Shown piece after piece: positions 12,813-26,200 of a stretch of 64,000 nt of DNA; the stretch's first letter is position 1, and each line of letters begins with the position of its first letter. The notes beneath the pieces are model-generated. The model searched no databases. It worked only from the letters and a program-made list of their open reading frames with translations, and had not been told where the DNA came from. A program made the position numbers and the translations under genes. Source of the DNA: Homarus americanus (Eukaryota > Arthropoda > Malacostraca > Decapoda > Nephropidae); assembly GCF_018991925.1 (NCBI RefSeq), contig NW_024722158.1, positions 5,643,313 through 5,707,312 on the forward strand, written 5' to 3'.

Positions 12813-14200
12813 AAATTATTATTAGTAGTAGTAGTATTGTTGTTATTGTTTTTGTATGACTTTCTATATGTCATACGGGTGACATACATAGGCAGGGAAA
12901 GAGAAAGTGATACTCTCTCTCTCTCTGTTAAGGTCTGTACTTCCACCTTTTCTCCTAATACCTTAATCTCTTTCCCTTTCACCGTTTTAGTAGTTCAATG
13001 ACTTTCTTGCTTTCCACTGTTATATTTCTGGCCATCACCTTAAACCCTGTCACTGTGCATAAGTAAAGTTTTGTCTGTCATTAGTTAACATGGTCGCCCC
13101 TGACACGTCCACCTCTTCCTGAAGCGTCACCTGTGTTGCAATTATATAACAGTGTAAGAGGTCCAGTCATTGGTCGACCCATGCACGAGTCCCCAGTGGT
13201 CATGGCTTCTCTCCCTGAGCTCCCATTGGCTGGTCACATCAGCAGATTTAACCGTTCTCCCTGATGATTGGCCGCCACATAGTAATGACAGATCATATAT
13301 TTACTCTGGACCGTTATGAAGCCCAACCTACTTTACCTCGCCATATGTGGGAGCTGGATGCAGAAAAATATTATTATTCACCTTTTTTTTATTTTTCTGC
13401 ATTTATTTTTTTTATCTTGTCCACCAAAATGTCGCTAAAATTCGCAGAAAAACTCGTCTGACTAATTTCGTTTCACTGGAAGTATGAAAAGCGTCTCGGT
13501 CACTGCATTTTAGATAGAACCTGTTTCTTAAAGAAACAAGTGTAGGTGGGAAACGGGGTTGTGTAACTGTTCTTGCCCGCTTCCAGTCACAAGACTGCTA
13601 AAAACTGTCAAGGACTCAACTTTCTCAAGATGATGAAATTAACACATAAGCAACAATGTTAACAGATCAAAATGTTTAACAATTATTAATGTTAATGTTA
13701 TGAATAAGAGTATTAATATAAATCAACCTACGCTATCATGATCTGTATTTAACCCGTGATGCGTAAAGTTATTAATAAGACTACTGTACGTGTAGTGGAT
13801 TTCTCCCCTACAAACGCTGTTTGTCGCTGAGTAGCCGACCCCGCGAATTCCACAGTGCATGCTTCATGGTCTAGGTCAACCAGCGCCGCCCACGGAGCGG
13901 TGGTCAACTATCTACCCACGCCTACCTCGTGGTGACCTTTCTCTTTTCTACCTACACCAACCAGCCAGCAACACCTCCTCCTCCTCCGCCGCTGCCTGGC
14001 GGCCCTCGCTCCCGCCGGCGAGCATGGCGACCCACAAGCTGTCCTCCTCTGAGCACCCTCACCAACCTGCTCTCTCTACATCACGCTTGTAACCACGCTG
14101 CCACTTCCCAGCACCAAGCTGCACTGTACATCCATTGCAATGTGTGTGCAGGGAGCACATTGTGAGTTTCTATTCTACCTCATTCCTGAGTGTGAGATAT
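12813..14200. other. No gene recognised
   Basis: Mostly unique sequence. Three CCAAT-type motifs in 120 bp ('cattggtcg' ~13,168, 'cattggctgg' ~13,225, 'gattggccgcc' ~13,265) could mark a promoter, but no downstream coding exon is recognised. 13,860-14,090 is GC-richer with low-complexity Ser/Pro frames. Confidence 0.5.
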
Positions 14201-14204
14201 CTAC

Positions 14205-15295
14205 ATAAGAACATAAGAATGGAGGAAACTGCAGCGGGCCTATTGGCCCATACTGGGCAGTCCCGTTTACACCCAACCCCTATTGCTCATATAAGCATCC
14301 AACCTATGTTTGAAGCAATTCAGCGTATTCGAGTTAATGATGATATTTGGTAACTTGTTCCATTCATCCACTACTCTGTTTCCAAACCAGTGTTTACCTA
14401 TTTCACGCCTAAATCTAAATTTGTCTGATTTAAAACCATTGTTACGAGTTCACTCCTGGTTGGATAGTTTGAGTACCTTTGTAATGTCCCCTTTGTTTAG
14501 CCCTGCCTTCCACTTATACACCTCTATCAGGTCGCCCCTCGCTCTACGTCTCTCAAGGGAGTGCAAATTAAGATGCTTTAACCTGTCTCTATACTCAAGG
14601 TTCCTAATGCCCGGGATTAGTCTTGTCATTCCCCTCTGAATTCTTTCCAAGTTCTATATCCATTCTGTAATACGGTGACCAGAACTGAACTCGTAATCCA
14701 GGTGTGGTCTCACAAGGCTCTGAATACTGTTTTAGGATGACCTCGCTAGTCTTGTAACTAACACTCCTTTGGCGCGATCCCAAAGTACTTTAGCCTTGTT
14801 ACGAGCAAAAAACACATTGTTTACTTGGCTTAAGGTTTGCGCACTTATCATTACTCCTAAATCTCTCTCGCATTCAGTTTCTCTATGGCATCGTTGTTCA
14901 TCTGGTATCTGGTTTCCCTGTTTACATCTCCTATACTGAGTACTTTACATTTGTCGACGTTGAATTTCATCTGCCATTTTTCAGACCATTCAAAAAATTT
15001 GTTTAGATCTTCCTGTAGTTTTGTCTAGTCCTCGTCAGATTTGATAACACGTCCTATTTTAGTGTCATCACCAAATTTACTAATGTTGCTGTCAATGAGG
15101 ATATCTATGTCGTTTATGTATATAATAAATAATAATGGTCCAATTACTGAGCCTTGGGGAACTCCACTTGTGACGTTGCTCCAATGGGACTTAGTGCCGT
15201 TAATGCTCACTCCCTGTTTCCTGTCCTGTAACCACGCCCTAATCCATTTAAGGATGTCACCTTTGATGCCATGAGCTTCTACCTTTCTACATGTA
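14205..15295 (-). pseudogene. CR1-like LINE, 3' part
   Basis: Minus-strand non-LTR retrotransposon remnant read from about 15,295 downwards. It contains GDILKWIRAWLQDRKQGVSI, then SGVPQGSVIGPLLFIIYIND with FGDDTKIG (catalytic F/Y-A-D-D changed to FGDD), and further on IQRGMTRLIPGIRNLEYRDR and RARGDLIEVYKW. These are the usual RT core and connector tracts of CR1/L2-type elements. The 3' end carries 'ttcttatgttcttatgtag', a short-repeat tail. Stops and frame changes between the blocks, the altered catalytic motif and the missing 5' half show it is inactive. Confidence 0.9.
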
Positions 15296-15540
15296 CGTAC
15301 GTTTGTGTGCCCATACTAAGAGAATTGACAACTGGCCACATACAGTACGCTACATATGTATCTCTACTTCCGGGTTGCATTAACGTCACCATAACAACCA
15401 AATTACAAACCAACACTAGTAATTAAGGTGTTGTGTTGTTATTGTAAAGGTTCAATTACACATCTTGCTTTTATTATTACAGTAGTTAATTTTATATTCA
15501 AACATACATAATAATACTGGGCCTTGTTCTGTTGTTAGTT

Positions 15541-15975
15541 ACGCCTTAAAGGTTGCATTACCGTATGCCATAGGCGTCTTAAAGGTTGCATTACCATATG
15601 CTATAGACGTCTTAAAGGTTGCAGTACCGTATGCCATAGGCGTCTTAAAGGTTGCATTACCATATGCTATAGACGTCTTAAAGGTTGCATTACCGTATGC
15701 TATAGACGTCTTAAAGGTTGCATTACCGTATGCTATAGACGTCTTACAGGTTGCAGTACCATATGCCATAGGCGTCTTAAAGGTTGCATTACCATATGCT
15801 ATAGACGTCTTAAAGGTTGCAGTACCGTATGCCATAGGCGTCTTAAAGGTTGTAATACCATATGCTATAGATGTCTTAAAGGTTGCATTACCGTATGCTA
15901 TAGACGTCTTACAGGTTGCAGTACCGTATGCCATAGGCGTCTTAAAGGTTGTATAACCATACGCTATAGACGTTC
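15541..15975. repeat. 33-bp satellite, ~13 copies
   Basis: Unit 'cttaaaggttgcattaccgt' + 'atgcyatagrcgt', with two alternating variants ('gccataggcgt' and 'gctatagacgt'). The period is 33 bp, so an open frame (IAYGNATFKTS repeats, minus strand) persists without implying a gene. Confidence 0.96.
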
Positions 15976-16108
15976 AGTAGGTATGTAGGCTTCCCACGTA
16001 AGGTTGCTGAGTAAAATCCGACTTACGTGAAATTTCGAGTTATGTGTGATTCCTGGAACATAGATCTCACGTAAGTCGGTGCGTGCCTGTATTTGTTGAG
16101 ATAAAGGG

Positions 16109-16190
16109 GAGTAATATTTTGGGGAGGGGTTACATCACTCGCCTCCTGTTCCAACGATCTCTGGTTCGATCCCCGGCGTTACCAGGTGTA
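16109..16190 (+). mobile_element. tRNA-derived SINE head
   Basis: Contains a perfect internal polymerase III B box, 'ggttcgatccc' at about 16,162-16,172, preceded by 'acatcactcgcctcctgt', and followed by 'ccggcgttaccag'. The cloverleaf is incomplete, so it is read as a SINE rather than a tRNA gene. The related sequence 'atacaacacttgcctcctgt' occurs at about 53,201-53,220. Confidence 0.6.
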
Positions 16191-16688
16191 AATGGCTGCT
16201 AAAGTAGTGGAGTGTAGTGTCGGTCACGCCGCTGTCACCTTGTGTATGGAAGGTTTAGTATCCACGCTATACTTAATGGACAGTCATGGTTATTAGAGTT
16301 ATGTTATATAACTCAATAAGACCATGTTGTAAAGTACCAGTTGTTGTTTTTGTTGTTGATGATGATGTTGATGTTGTTGTTGATGACGATGTTTTTGTTG
16401 ATGTTGTTATAGTTGTTGTTGTTAATTTAGGTCCTTTTATGTGCCCCTGAGGAAGACAGAAGGCCCAGGACGAGTGAGGCGTCCTAACTGAACTGACAGG
16501 ACACATTGCGATCCTTCAACTTGGGGAGCAGTGAGGTAGATAATGTCTCTCTGTCGTCTGGTACTGTCAGTGGATTTTTCTCTCGCTGACAGTCGACTAT
16601 ATCTCTTTACCCTTTAGGTGAGTAGCATTTATTTACAGGTTGGAGGTGTTCACGCCAAAATTCTCAAAAGATAAGTGTGTCAGTTAAT

Positions 16689-16761
16689 TTAAATAATAAT
16701 AATAATAATAATAATTAACGGTTTATTGAAAGAGCTTGGCAGCCAGAAGGCTGTGTGTGTC

Positions 16762-16820
<59 letters not shown>

Positions 16821-16880
16821 ATAATAATAATAATAATAATTAACTGTTTATTGAAAGAGCTTGGCAGCCAGAAGGCTGAA
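16689..16880. repeat. Duplicated ~60-bp block around (GT)n
   Basis: An (AAT)n run followed by 'ggtttattgaaagagcttgg' and 'cagccagaaggctg' occurs at about 16,692-16,752 and again at about 16,818-16,878, with a ~50-bp (GT)n run between. Confidence 0.9.
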
Positions 16881-17208
16881 AATATACAGTTACATATTTG
16901 GGGAATGGGTTACGAATTACAAATAATATACAAGTAACATAAGTGACACAAATAAGACATATAATAACTAGATGGGGAAAAGCTCAAACTACAGTTCATT
17001 TCAACATAGTGACAGTGTAAGGAGCAGTGTTTACTGGGAGTGAATACACTGATTTATTACAAGTTATTGATAATTTTTACAATGGTTGGGACTGGGCTGT
17101 TCTTATAGCGATCAGTTCGTGCACGTATGGGCTGGATGCGGTTGTGGTGTCGAACAGCAATTCTCGGACAAGGGATCTCAGGTGGTAGTAGGAGCCGGTG
17201 TCGGGGAT

Positions 17209-17248
<40 letters not shown>

Positions 17249-17876
17249 CTTCTTGACAACACCACTATATCCTTCTGACACACACACACACACACACAGA
17301 GGTAATATGTCCCTGTAATTGATGCACCGTGACTTGCAAGAGGTTACCCCCACAGAAGTCATGTCTTCATCCTTCATGTCCCCCCCTCCCCTCCCCTCCC
17401 TCTTCCCCTGCCCCCTTACCTCCTCACCCCCACACCCTTACCCCACCTAGGAAACTCTCTCAATTTTCTTATTTTATAGCGATATATTTGCCTATGATTT
17501 CTCACACGTAAGAAATGAGTAATGAGGGATTTTAGTCAGCTGGAGGGGTCAGTTTACAGAGGCTGGTCCGCCCTGCGTCATCCAGATTACATCTGATGGT
17601 CACTGGTCCCATAATTATTTTCTCAGGCTGTGTTAAGGTGTGCTCAGGTGTACATAGGTATTAAGATTCATTACCACCTTTGCGAATTAGGTCTATATAA
17701 CCTTTATCCCGCATTGAGTCAGATGTGGTCAACGATTAAGATTTATTTGGTTAGGTATCGATTAACGTGTTCGTGTGGTCACGAAACAGAAGCTTAATTC
17801 TCTTTCCTAAGCCTGAACAACTTATCTGGACGCTCCAATACTGAATTACATCTGACTAGAGTGAAGTAACGTCTCA
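16881..17876. other. No gene; microsatellites
   Basis: (GT)n at about 17,209-17,247 and (AC)n at about 17,278-17,299 face each other across 30 bp. A C-rich tract lies at 17,379-17,450. Nothing coding is recognised. Confidence 0.6.
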
Positions 17877-17878
17877 CA

Positions 17879-18090
17879 CAGTCCCCTTCACTTCTGCGTT
17901 TACAGGGGTTCATCAGATTTTGTGCAGTGTGTCAGCCTTGTGTTTGTTTACATTTGACAGAAGGAAACTCGCAACAGTAAACATACTATGGAATCAAAGA
18001 TAAACAACATTAAAACAAATATCTTAATACTATGGGTTTGCGGAATGTTTATATGACCAGCCTCTGTAAACGCACTATTGAAGGGGACTG
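17879..18090. mobile_element. TIR element, hAT-like MITE
   Basis: Inverted ends: CAGTCCCCTTCACTTCTGCG at the left and the complement of CAGTCCCCTTCAATAGTGCG at the right, each followed by 'tttacag', so about 28 bp pair. The element is 212 bp and has no coding capacity. Class assignment is tentative. Confidence 0.75.
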
Positions 18091-20040
18091 TGCGTACCTA
18101 AACAAACTATTCCCCAGTTAAGGTAAACAGAGTGTCGTGTGTAACCAAAATGTGACTGTGACTCGGAGATAGTTGTGTGTTTACTCGACGCCACATAAGG
18201 GTTGGAGTATAAACAATGGAGTGAACCGTATTTACCCACTGAAATGTCGAATGGCCTAAATTAAGGAAGTGAAGGGGGTGAAGAGAGAGGAATGGGTAAT
18301 GAGGAGAGAGAGGGGTAGGGAAATGTTTACCTTCAAAGGAGGTCAGCGTAGGTCTCCTCCTCCTACCTCTACCTCCTCTCCCTCCTCCTACCTCAACCTC
18401 CTCTCCCTCCTCCAACAGTGTCAGTTACATCAGCTCAGCACCGCAGAACTCTCCTCCTCACTCCACCAATTTAGTCTCTGAAGGACTTGATCGTATCACC
18501 AGATGAATCTTATGCAACGTGAATAAGTAAAAGACGTGTAACGATTTATTGATTATATATCCGATGCGTCTATGGTATGTGATCATGGTGGTAGTAGTGG
18601 TGATGGTAGTAGTGGTGATGGTAGTAGTCGTGGTAGTAGTTGTGGTGTGTATGTGTGTGTGTTTGGTAGTTGTGGTGGTTGTTGAGGTGGGGAGGGGGAC
18701 CCGCTTGTCCAGTTGACCCTGTCCGATGTGTTGTACGATCTTATCTCTCTCTCTCTCCCTCTCTCCCTCTCTCTCCCTCTCTCCCTCTCTCTCCTAAACC
18801 CTTTTATCAATTCACTAAGTCTTCATTCTTTCGTTTCTTTTTGATGTTTTTCTTTGTGTTAATCTTTTTTTTTGTATTATATCCATCCACTTTCCTATCT
18901 ATCTATCTACTCACTGTACATCATAGCCAAAATACTTCCATTACAAACTCCTTTCAACATTAGGTTAATTTTCCCACCAACTTATAATGGCCCCCACAAG
19001 ATAATATAATTCCTTTGATTAGTTTTTTATCAGTAAAGGAGTATCTGTTACCTCTCCCCTATGGTCGAGGTAGTTAATGAACTTTGTCTTTATATAGAGA
19101 TCTAATATATATATTTTTTTCCAATATGTGTTTTGTTTTTTAAGTTGGTGATGACATAATGTTTGTCTTATGTAAATATGAAGGGGAGGAGGGAGGCGGG
19201 TGGATGGGGTAAGGAAGAAGATGGAGAAGAAGAAGAAGAAGTAGATGAAGAAGAAGAAGAAGAATAAGAACAACAAGAACAAGAACAACCTCCATAACAC
19301 CCCCCTGCCTCACCCCCCACCCCCTCCCTCACCCCCCCACCCTCAGTTGGTCTCGTGTGGTCGTGTTAGACAAATGTATCCGTCGGTTGGCCAGTTGTAT
19401 TACGTTTCATCAATAGGCGAGGGAAGGGCAGGTGAGGGAGGGTCAGGTGAGGGAGGGTCAGGTGAGGGAGGGGCAGGTGAGGGAGGGGCAGGTGAGGGAG
19501 GGTCAGGTACGGGAGGAACAGGTACGGGAGGGACAGGTGAGAGAGAGACAGATGCGGGACACGTGGTCGCTTGGACTTTTGGGTTTTATTCACAAATTAA
19601 ACAAAATCTCACAAATATTTCCCCCAAGTAAAAGCATTATAACACGACTTTCATAATGCTTCATGTTGGTTTTATAATGATAATAAGTGTATAATAATGA
19701 TCATAGACAATTGTGCTCTTATTTAGTGTTATAAAGATCACTCAGGTGTGACTTGATAATATGACCTTCCTCTCGTGGTGTTTAAGGTCTCGTCTGGGGT
19801 AGTGACAGCTGCTCAGGTCACACGGGTTGAGGGCACAATACATTCTTCCTGATCCTCGTCTTAATTATCAGGTTAAGAAAACGACTGTGAAGACCAGGTA
19901 TATAGTAGACCACCTGAACCAACCAGACCTATTCTTACCTAACCGAACGTAACCTAACCTAACCATCGTGAAACAGCAGGAAATAGAGAGGGTAAACTAA
20001 ACTGATGGCTTCCCTCTATGGTTGGTTGCCAGATAAAGAT
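18091..20040. other. No gene; simple repeats
   Basis: TCC-rich tract at 18,355-18,415, (CT)n at about 18,741-18,793, GAA-rich tract at 19,213-19,265, a 15-bp minisatellite 'ggtgagggagggtca' at about 19,426-19,550, and TTAGG-type motifs near 19,938-19,965. No exon is recognised. Confidence 0.65.
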
Positions 20041-20043
20041 GGC

Positions 20044-20115
20044 CTGATAACCACAAGGAAAGAAGAAAATACGACGTGGGAACTTAGTGTTTTCTTCTTT
20101 CCTTGTGGTTATCAG
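20044..20115. repeat. Perfect 26-bp inverted repeat upstream of RMC1
   Basis: Arms 20,044-20,069 ('ctgataaccacaaggaaaga' + 'agaaaa') and 20,090-20,115 are exact reverse complements separated by a 20-nt loop. It ends 140 bp before the RMC1 start codon, so it may lie in the promoter or 5' leader. It has no TA or other obvious transposon flank. Confidence 0.9.
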
Positions 20116-20255
20116 CATATATATATATATATTTCCTGTTTAGTGAACCTGTAGTAGTGGCTGTCGTGGTCCGTGTTAGTCGTCGTACAAGTGTAAACAA
20201 CTTGACCTATGGCTGCTGGCACTGGTTCATCTGGAGCTGTCAAGCTTTAGGAGAA

Positions 20256-23200
20256 ATGGATCAGTTAGGTGATCCAAATGGATATCTTGAGTTGTCTCAA
20301 AATCCTATAAGATTTGAACCTGTCAGCAAAGTGACCAATGTATTCTTTGACGACACCAGCAAAGAGGTAAGAGAGTCACGTTAGAGTTTATAATTCTGTG
20401 AACCGCTTAGTAATACAGGCAACAACCGGTCCGACTAACTACCCAAATGTAGTCAAATGATGGTCCTAGATGAATAAATCGGACTGCCAATCACTTCTCG
20501 ACTAGTATTTGGTGTCAGAAAGTTACAAAAAATTGGAAAACTTACTTTAATCTGAGTTGTGTTGTGTTAGGTTATGTTAGATTAGGTTAGGTTAGGTACA
20601 TACACTTGATCTATTACCTCAGATTAAATTAAGTTTTCCAATTTTTTGTAACTTTCTGACACCAAATACTAGTCGAGAAGTGATTGGCAGTCCGATTTAT
20701 TCATGTAGGACCATTATTTGACTTCATTCCGGCTATATTTGGCTCCATTTGGGTACATTTGGGTAATTAGTCAGACCCGCAACAACTGTGCCAGGAGACA
20801 TCGTGATAAAAGTGTTTTCTTGTGTTGCAACCTTGGTAATAATGTGCTACTAAATTGCATAGTAGCTTGTAACTTGAGAACCACTTTTCTTCACAAAATA
20901 AAAGCGTCCGTAGGTAATTTTGTAAGTAATGGACATAAAGTCACGAGTGTTGTTGTTGACATTTATCGAGACTGGGAATTGTCTAAAGTGTACAGCAGAT
21001 ACCGCTGCTGCATTATATATTTTTTTGGTAAAATGATCGTTTCGGTCATCCACCTATTTGGAAGTATAGGTCAGAATCTTTTAAAACTCATCAAAAACCA
21101 TCAGTAAAGCATAATTTCAACCTAACCCAACCTAAGCTAAGCTAAACTTAAAATCCTAAAATTCACGGGATGACTGAAACGATAATACCAATTTGTTCAG
21201 AAAATGAACAAAACTACCTAGCCTAACGTACCTAAACTTGAGCTTCACCTAAACATTATTTTATTTTGTATGTTAGGTTAAATAGATTAATTTGGTTCAT
21301 TTTTATGAACATAAATTGTGTAATGTAACAATAACTGCTATATACATGTACTGTACTTTGGAAAGTTTGCAGTCTTGCTGTATTTCACAATCACTCACTG
21401 GTCCAGTTAAATTAAACTTGAATTTGAGAGTGATTATATCAAGAGTTTTAAAAGTACAGAGCCACACAGCTACTTGACATTTTATGAGTAAATACAGTAA
21501 ATTACTTTCCTTGCTTCACTACAGGATTACCAATTTATTCATTAATGCAGTCATTATGGTGAAAATCCCAAAGAAAACAGATTATTGCAATGGTGACCCT
21601 AGAACACATCTTGACTAACTTGGCACCTTTGTCTTTAGCTTAATGCAGTTACTGTATCTAATGTCTGATTAGGTAATTGTTCACTTGTAGCTTCTTAATT
21701 ACCTCTTCATGTTGCACATATCCTGGAACAGTACTGTACTACCTGTAATGGGATGCACAGTATTGAAATCCAGTTTTTAGATTGCTTTTCCTTTGATACC
21801 ATTGTAAATTGATTCACGTGTGTACAATAGATGTAAAGAAACAACAAGTGTGTTACAGGTACTTAGTGTACGAGGTGGCGGAACACTAGGAGTGGTGGTG
21901 CGAGGAGTTGGTCGTGATCACACCTTTCGAATGGAAGATCGTGGAACCATATCCTCTCTCAAATTTTCACCAGACCACTCAGTCTTAGCTGTACAACGGA
22001 GCAAAAATGCAGTGGTATGTCTGCCTTTATCATAAATGTCTTTTAATTATTTATTTTTCAGGTTGACTTGATATAATTATGCTGCTTCCTAAGCTTTTAA
22101 CCCTTGTAAATTCAGCAATTACACTGTTAGGTGTAATTGCTTAAGGTGGAGCAACTCTGTGGTGGACTGGTATCTTGCCAGAGGGATGGTTTAACCCTCT
22201 GGCTGCACTGGAAACGACACTTGTCTGGCCAACGTGCATTGTAACAAAAGAAGGCTTGCAAGAGAAGGACACACGAAAGCTATGACAAAAAGCCTGTGTG
22301 CATGGCCCATGATACAATTCACTATCAGCATTATATCAAACTAAAATGGGAGGTTCCAAGGTAAGATATCCCTGAGTTGGACTATATGGGCCTCGAGGCT
22401 GTCTGATTTAACTAGAATCCTGAATTTTGTGTAACCTCTTCCCCCCCCCCTGCTGCTTTCAACCATCATCTTGCTGAAAAATCCCTTCCAGAAACAATAT
22501 TAAATTTAACAGTGTACATTTACACAGCTCTTATTTTTATTATAGCAGATGAACCTTGAGGTGGAAAATGAATGGGGGCTGTTTACACTTATAATACCTA
22601 TACAGTACTCACACTTATATAGTATTAGTTACACATTAAAATTAGTTAGACTTAAACTATCTAGTACAGTAGACACTTAAATCTGACTGATGTCATAAAA
22701 AGTAGCTTATCACCATGAGCTGAATAAATGGAGGTTGCCCAAGGACACTGAACTTCCCAACTAGCATCATATCTTAAGACCTTGTGTATGGGCTTCCCTT
22801 TGTGCTGAATAAAATATTGTAATCTAGTGTTACCCAAGTAAGATATTGAAAGTGAAGGAGCCTCCTGGTTATGGGTTCTGCCATAAAGAGATCAGGGTCA
22901 ATGCCTCCATATTTCCTGCTGACTGGCCAGCCAGGAACAAAGCATAATCCTTCAGCACAGATTCAGTTGGACATGGGTTGTCCAGAACATTAACCTTATG
23001 TATACTGTAATTGGAAGTCTGCTATACGTGTTTTCAATTTGTTTACTGTGCGTATGTCTGAGTGTGGTCAGACAGTGAATGCAAGCTGTTTACAGTGCTT
23101 TGTGGATTATTGATTTTGATGCATATTTCCATAATTTTTGCCTCATTACAGGAATTACTCACTTACACTGATGGGGAAGTTGGGCCTGGGAGTGTCCAGG

Positions 23201-26200
23201 AATGCCGAGCAAAAGCTGCCAACATGTTGGGGTTTATCTGGACACACAATGATGACTTGGTGTTGGTGACAGACCATGGAGTAGAATTCTACCAGGTACT
23301 GTTTAGTAACCTTGGGGAATGTTTCGTTTTAGATGCAGTGACTCGAGTATTGTTGACGTTTAATTTCATTTGAAATCTCATATTTGGTTATTATTTAATG
23401 TTGAAGTTTATGTATGAAACAGATTATCTTGACATGATGACATTTTTTTCTACAGACAGAATCCATATGCACATAATAATTCCTTCATTTATAAACTGGA
23501 ATCATCCTGGGAATGCATGTTATTCATTCAGCTACACTGTGTCATGGTGGTTTAGAGCCCAGATTAATCACCCAAATTATTAGCGGGTAGCTTGGGACCA
23601 AGTTGTAGACCAAATGATCTAAAAGAAACCCAAGTGATTCTGTAGCAATCCCAATGACCCTTTAGTGATGTAAACAATTCTATACCCGGTACTCATCCAA
23701 AAATTATATTAAATTGTTACTGTCATTACAATAATATTAATTATAATACAGTAATAATAATAATAAATGCTGTATGTAATATAATATGAAAAGAATGTTA
23801 GTAAGACTAATAATAATTTAATAATAATAATAATGACAGCAATAAAAAAATAATAGTTCATCTATGAGGATGAAGCCAAAGGCTGGAAATAAGGGGCAAT
23901 TTTCTCGAGGAAATAATTTTTTGTGGAGAGAGATCAAATCGTTTTTCTTCCATTTGTATTGTGTTTAGTACTGTTAGTGAACAAATAAATGATACATGAA
24001 ATAGTAATAACTTGTTGAAAGTTTATTGTAATGTATGCATAATTCAAAACATTCTCTCAGACACAGCAGGTTGCAAAGGACCGCATTGGTGTTCGTCACA
24101 TAAGAAGCTACAGTCTGCCGTGCTCCTGGTTTGTTTGGAGCACAGAGTGTTCACTATTACTCCTATGCACTGGGTCTTCTCCTACCACTACCACACTCCA
24201 GCCCTTAATTTTCAAACCTGGGCAATCCAACAAACTGACCAAATTTGAAGGTTTGTGTTTTATGCCTCCACTTAAGGATTTCCATCTGTTCATATATGTT
24301 TATAGAGGGTCAATTTTTTACTTGAGAACCCTAAATGATTACTATTTATTTTAGGACATCCAGTGAACAGGAACCTAAAGACCAATAGAAGAAAAGTCTG
24401 TGATCTTCACAATGTTATGGTTATACTTTTTTTCTACTGATTTTCACATTCCTGTTTATTGTATGTCTTGATATACTGTACAGTATAGTAATCATTTATG
24501 ATTACAAGAAAGTGCCCTGTGTAGAGCAACGAAATATTACAAGCTTCTGTATATTAATTTTGTTATTAGCTTCTTAGATTTTCATGTCATTTAATTGAAT
24601 TTTGCACTTTAAAAAATCTCAGTTTATGGATTTTGATATTTTTTGTAGCCAGTTTGGGCATACAGTACATAGTTAACAAGTTATATAAATATTTTTGTAT
24701 AATATTTTAAAATTTTTTAATGGCATTCACTCTAGTTCTGACTTTGGAGATACTGTAATAATAAACAGTATCTGAAATATAAGTTTTTAATTATCCACAG
24801 TGGAAGTGAGCAGTGCCAGTGGGACTCACTCTACCGGTGTGACGTTGGGTGAGCGGGATGTGTGTGTTGGTACTGTATATGGCTTGGTGACCATCTGTGT
24901 CCTGCGCCACCCATCTACACCCACTGTTGCTGCGCATCTTGATGTTTATACCCAGAATAAGTATGTTAGTGTATGCGGACACTTTGCCACTTTACCTGTA
25001 AATTACTGCTAATAAATGTAAATTTTTAGAGTAAATAGACAGTATACAGTCACTTTAATATGTACTACTAGGTTGCTGTATATCACAAGAATATCAACTA
25101 CAGTACATCAATGTTATAGAAAAAACAATGTTATAGAAAAAATCATCCAAAATTGTGAAATCATATAAAGCCAGAGCACAGTACATTACTTCCAAACTCT
25201 GGTTATTCTAGTCTGACCACCACATGTATGAGCCAACTGAGTCTTACGTATGATAGAGTTATACATTTAACTTTAAAGACTTAAACCCTCTTCTTTCAAT
25301 CTTTTAAAGAGCTTTAAAGATGACCCACAATGTATGGTCATGCCTTGCCCTTGTCTGATAGGCTGTTTACACTGTTTATGTCAATCAGCATTCTTGTGTT
25401 GCTGGATATGTTGGAGGCGGTCAAATACAGTCATGGTAAAAGGTCCTGTCAGTCCTCCGTCCCATCCATGAACCCCGAGACTCATGAACCTGTGAATCTG
25501 TGACACCACATATTCCTAGGCTCATAGATGCCACAATTGTGATGTCTTGGATTCACATGAGTCTCAGGTTTTATGGATGGGACAGAGGACTGACAGGAGA
25601 CTTTTTTCTGTTACTGTATATCATGGCTGGTTTATGTATTCAACCTGTTTATGTAGATTGTAGAAGATTTAATACTTGTTGAACTTTGATCTTTAAGAAG
25701 TACAGTGTTAAAAAATGGCTTATTACAGAGATGGGAACTTCAAGAGGACACACATCTGTCGCCTTGAGCTAACGGGACGCTTTGCTGTTAATATTATTGA
25801 CAGTTTAATAATTGTGCACCACCAGGCTTCCAAGGTGATTAAAATGTATTATTATTTTCTTTATTATTATTACAGAACATCTTCATAATGGGGTAAAGAA
25901 TTTGAGGAATTAGAATGATAAACATACCATATATGCACAGTGCTCACTGAAGTAACAATTATTGGTTGGTAACATTCTTAATACAGTAACATGAGCCACT
26001 TAGCTTTCACTGTCGACCCTGTGTGCCAGTTACCAAAAACAGGAGTTGTCATTACTACTACAACAGGTATATCCCCAAATTATCCCCACCTCCCATCCCC
26101 CCTTTTTTCTAGTTGTATAAATTCTGGTGAACGTGAAGAAATAGTATTGTCTGTTTTGCCATTTATGGAATTAAAGGTCCTACTTAAATGACCTTATTAT

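Noticed and set aside
11600..12982. 460-codon open frame on the minus strand rich in Asn and Thr, and plus-strand Val/Leu/Gly frames
   Set aside because: The frames exist only because the DNA is a GTT/GGT triplet array; all frames stay open and no domain or splice structure is present.
13140..13280. Cluster of three CCAAT-type motifs as a promoter
   Set aside because: No TATA or initiator arrangement and no recognisable downstream exon; left as a remark only.
15539..15934. 131-codon repetitive frame (AYGNATFKT repeats)
   Set aside because: Consequence of a 33-bp satellite; the period is a multiple of three, so no stop arises.
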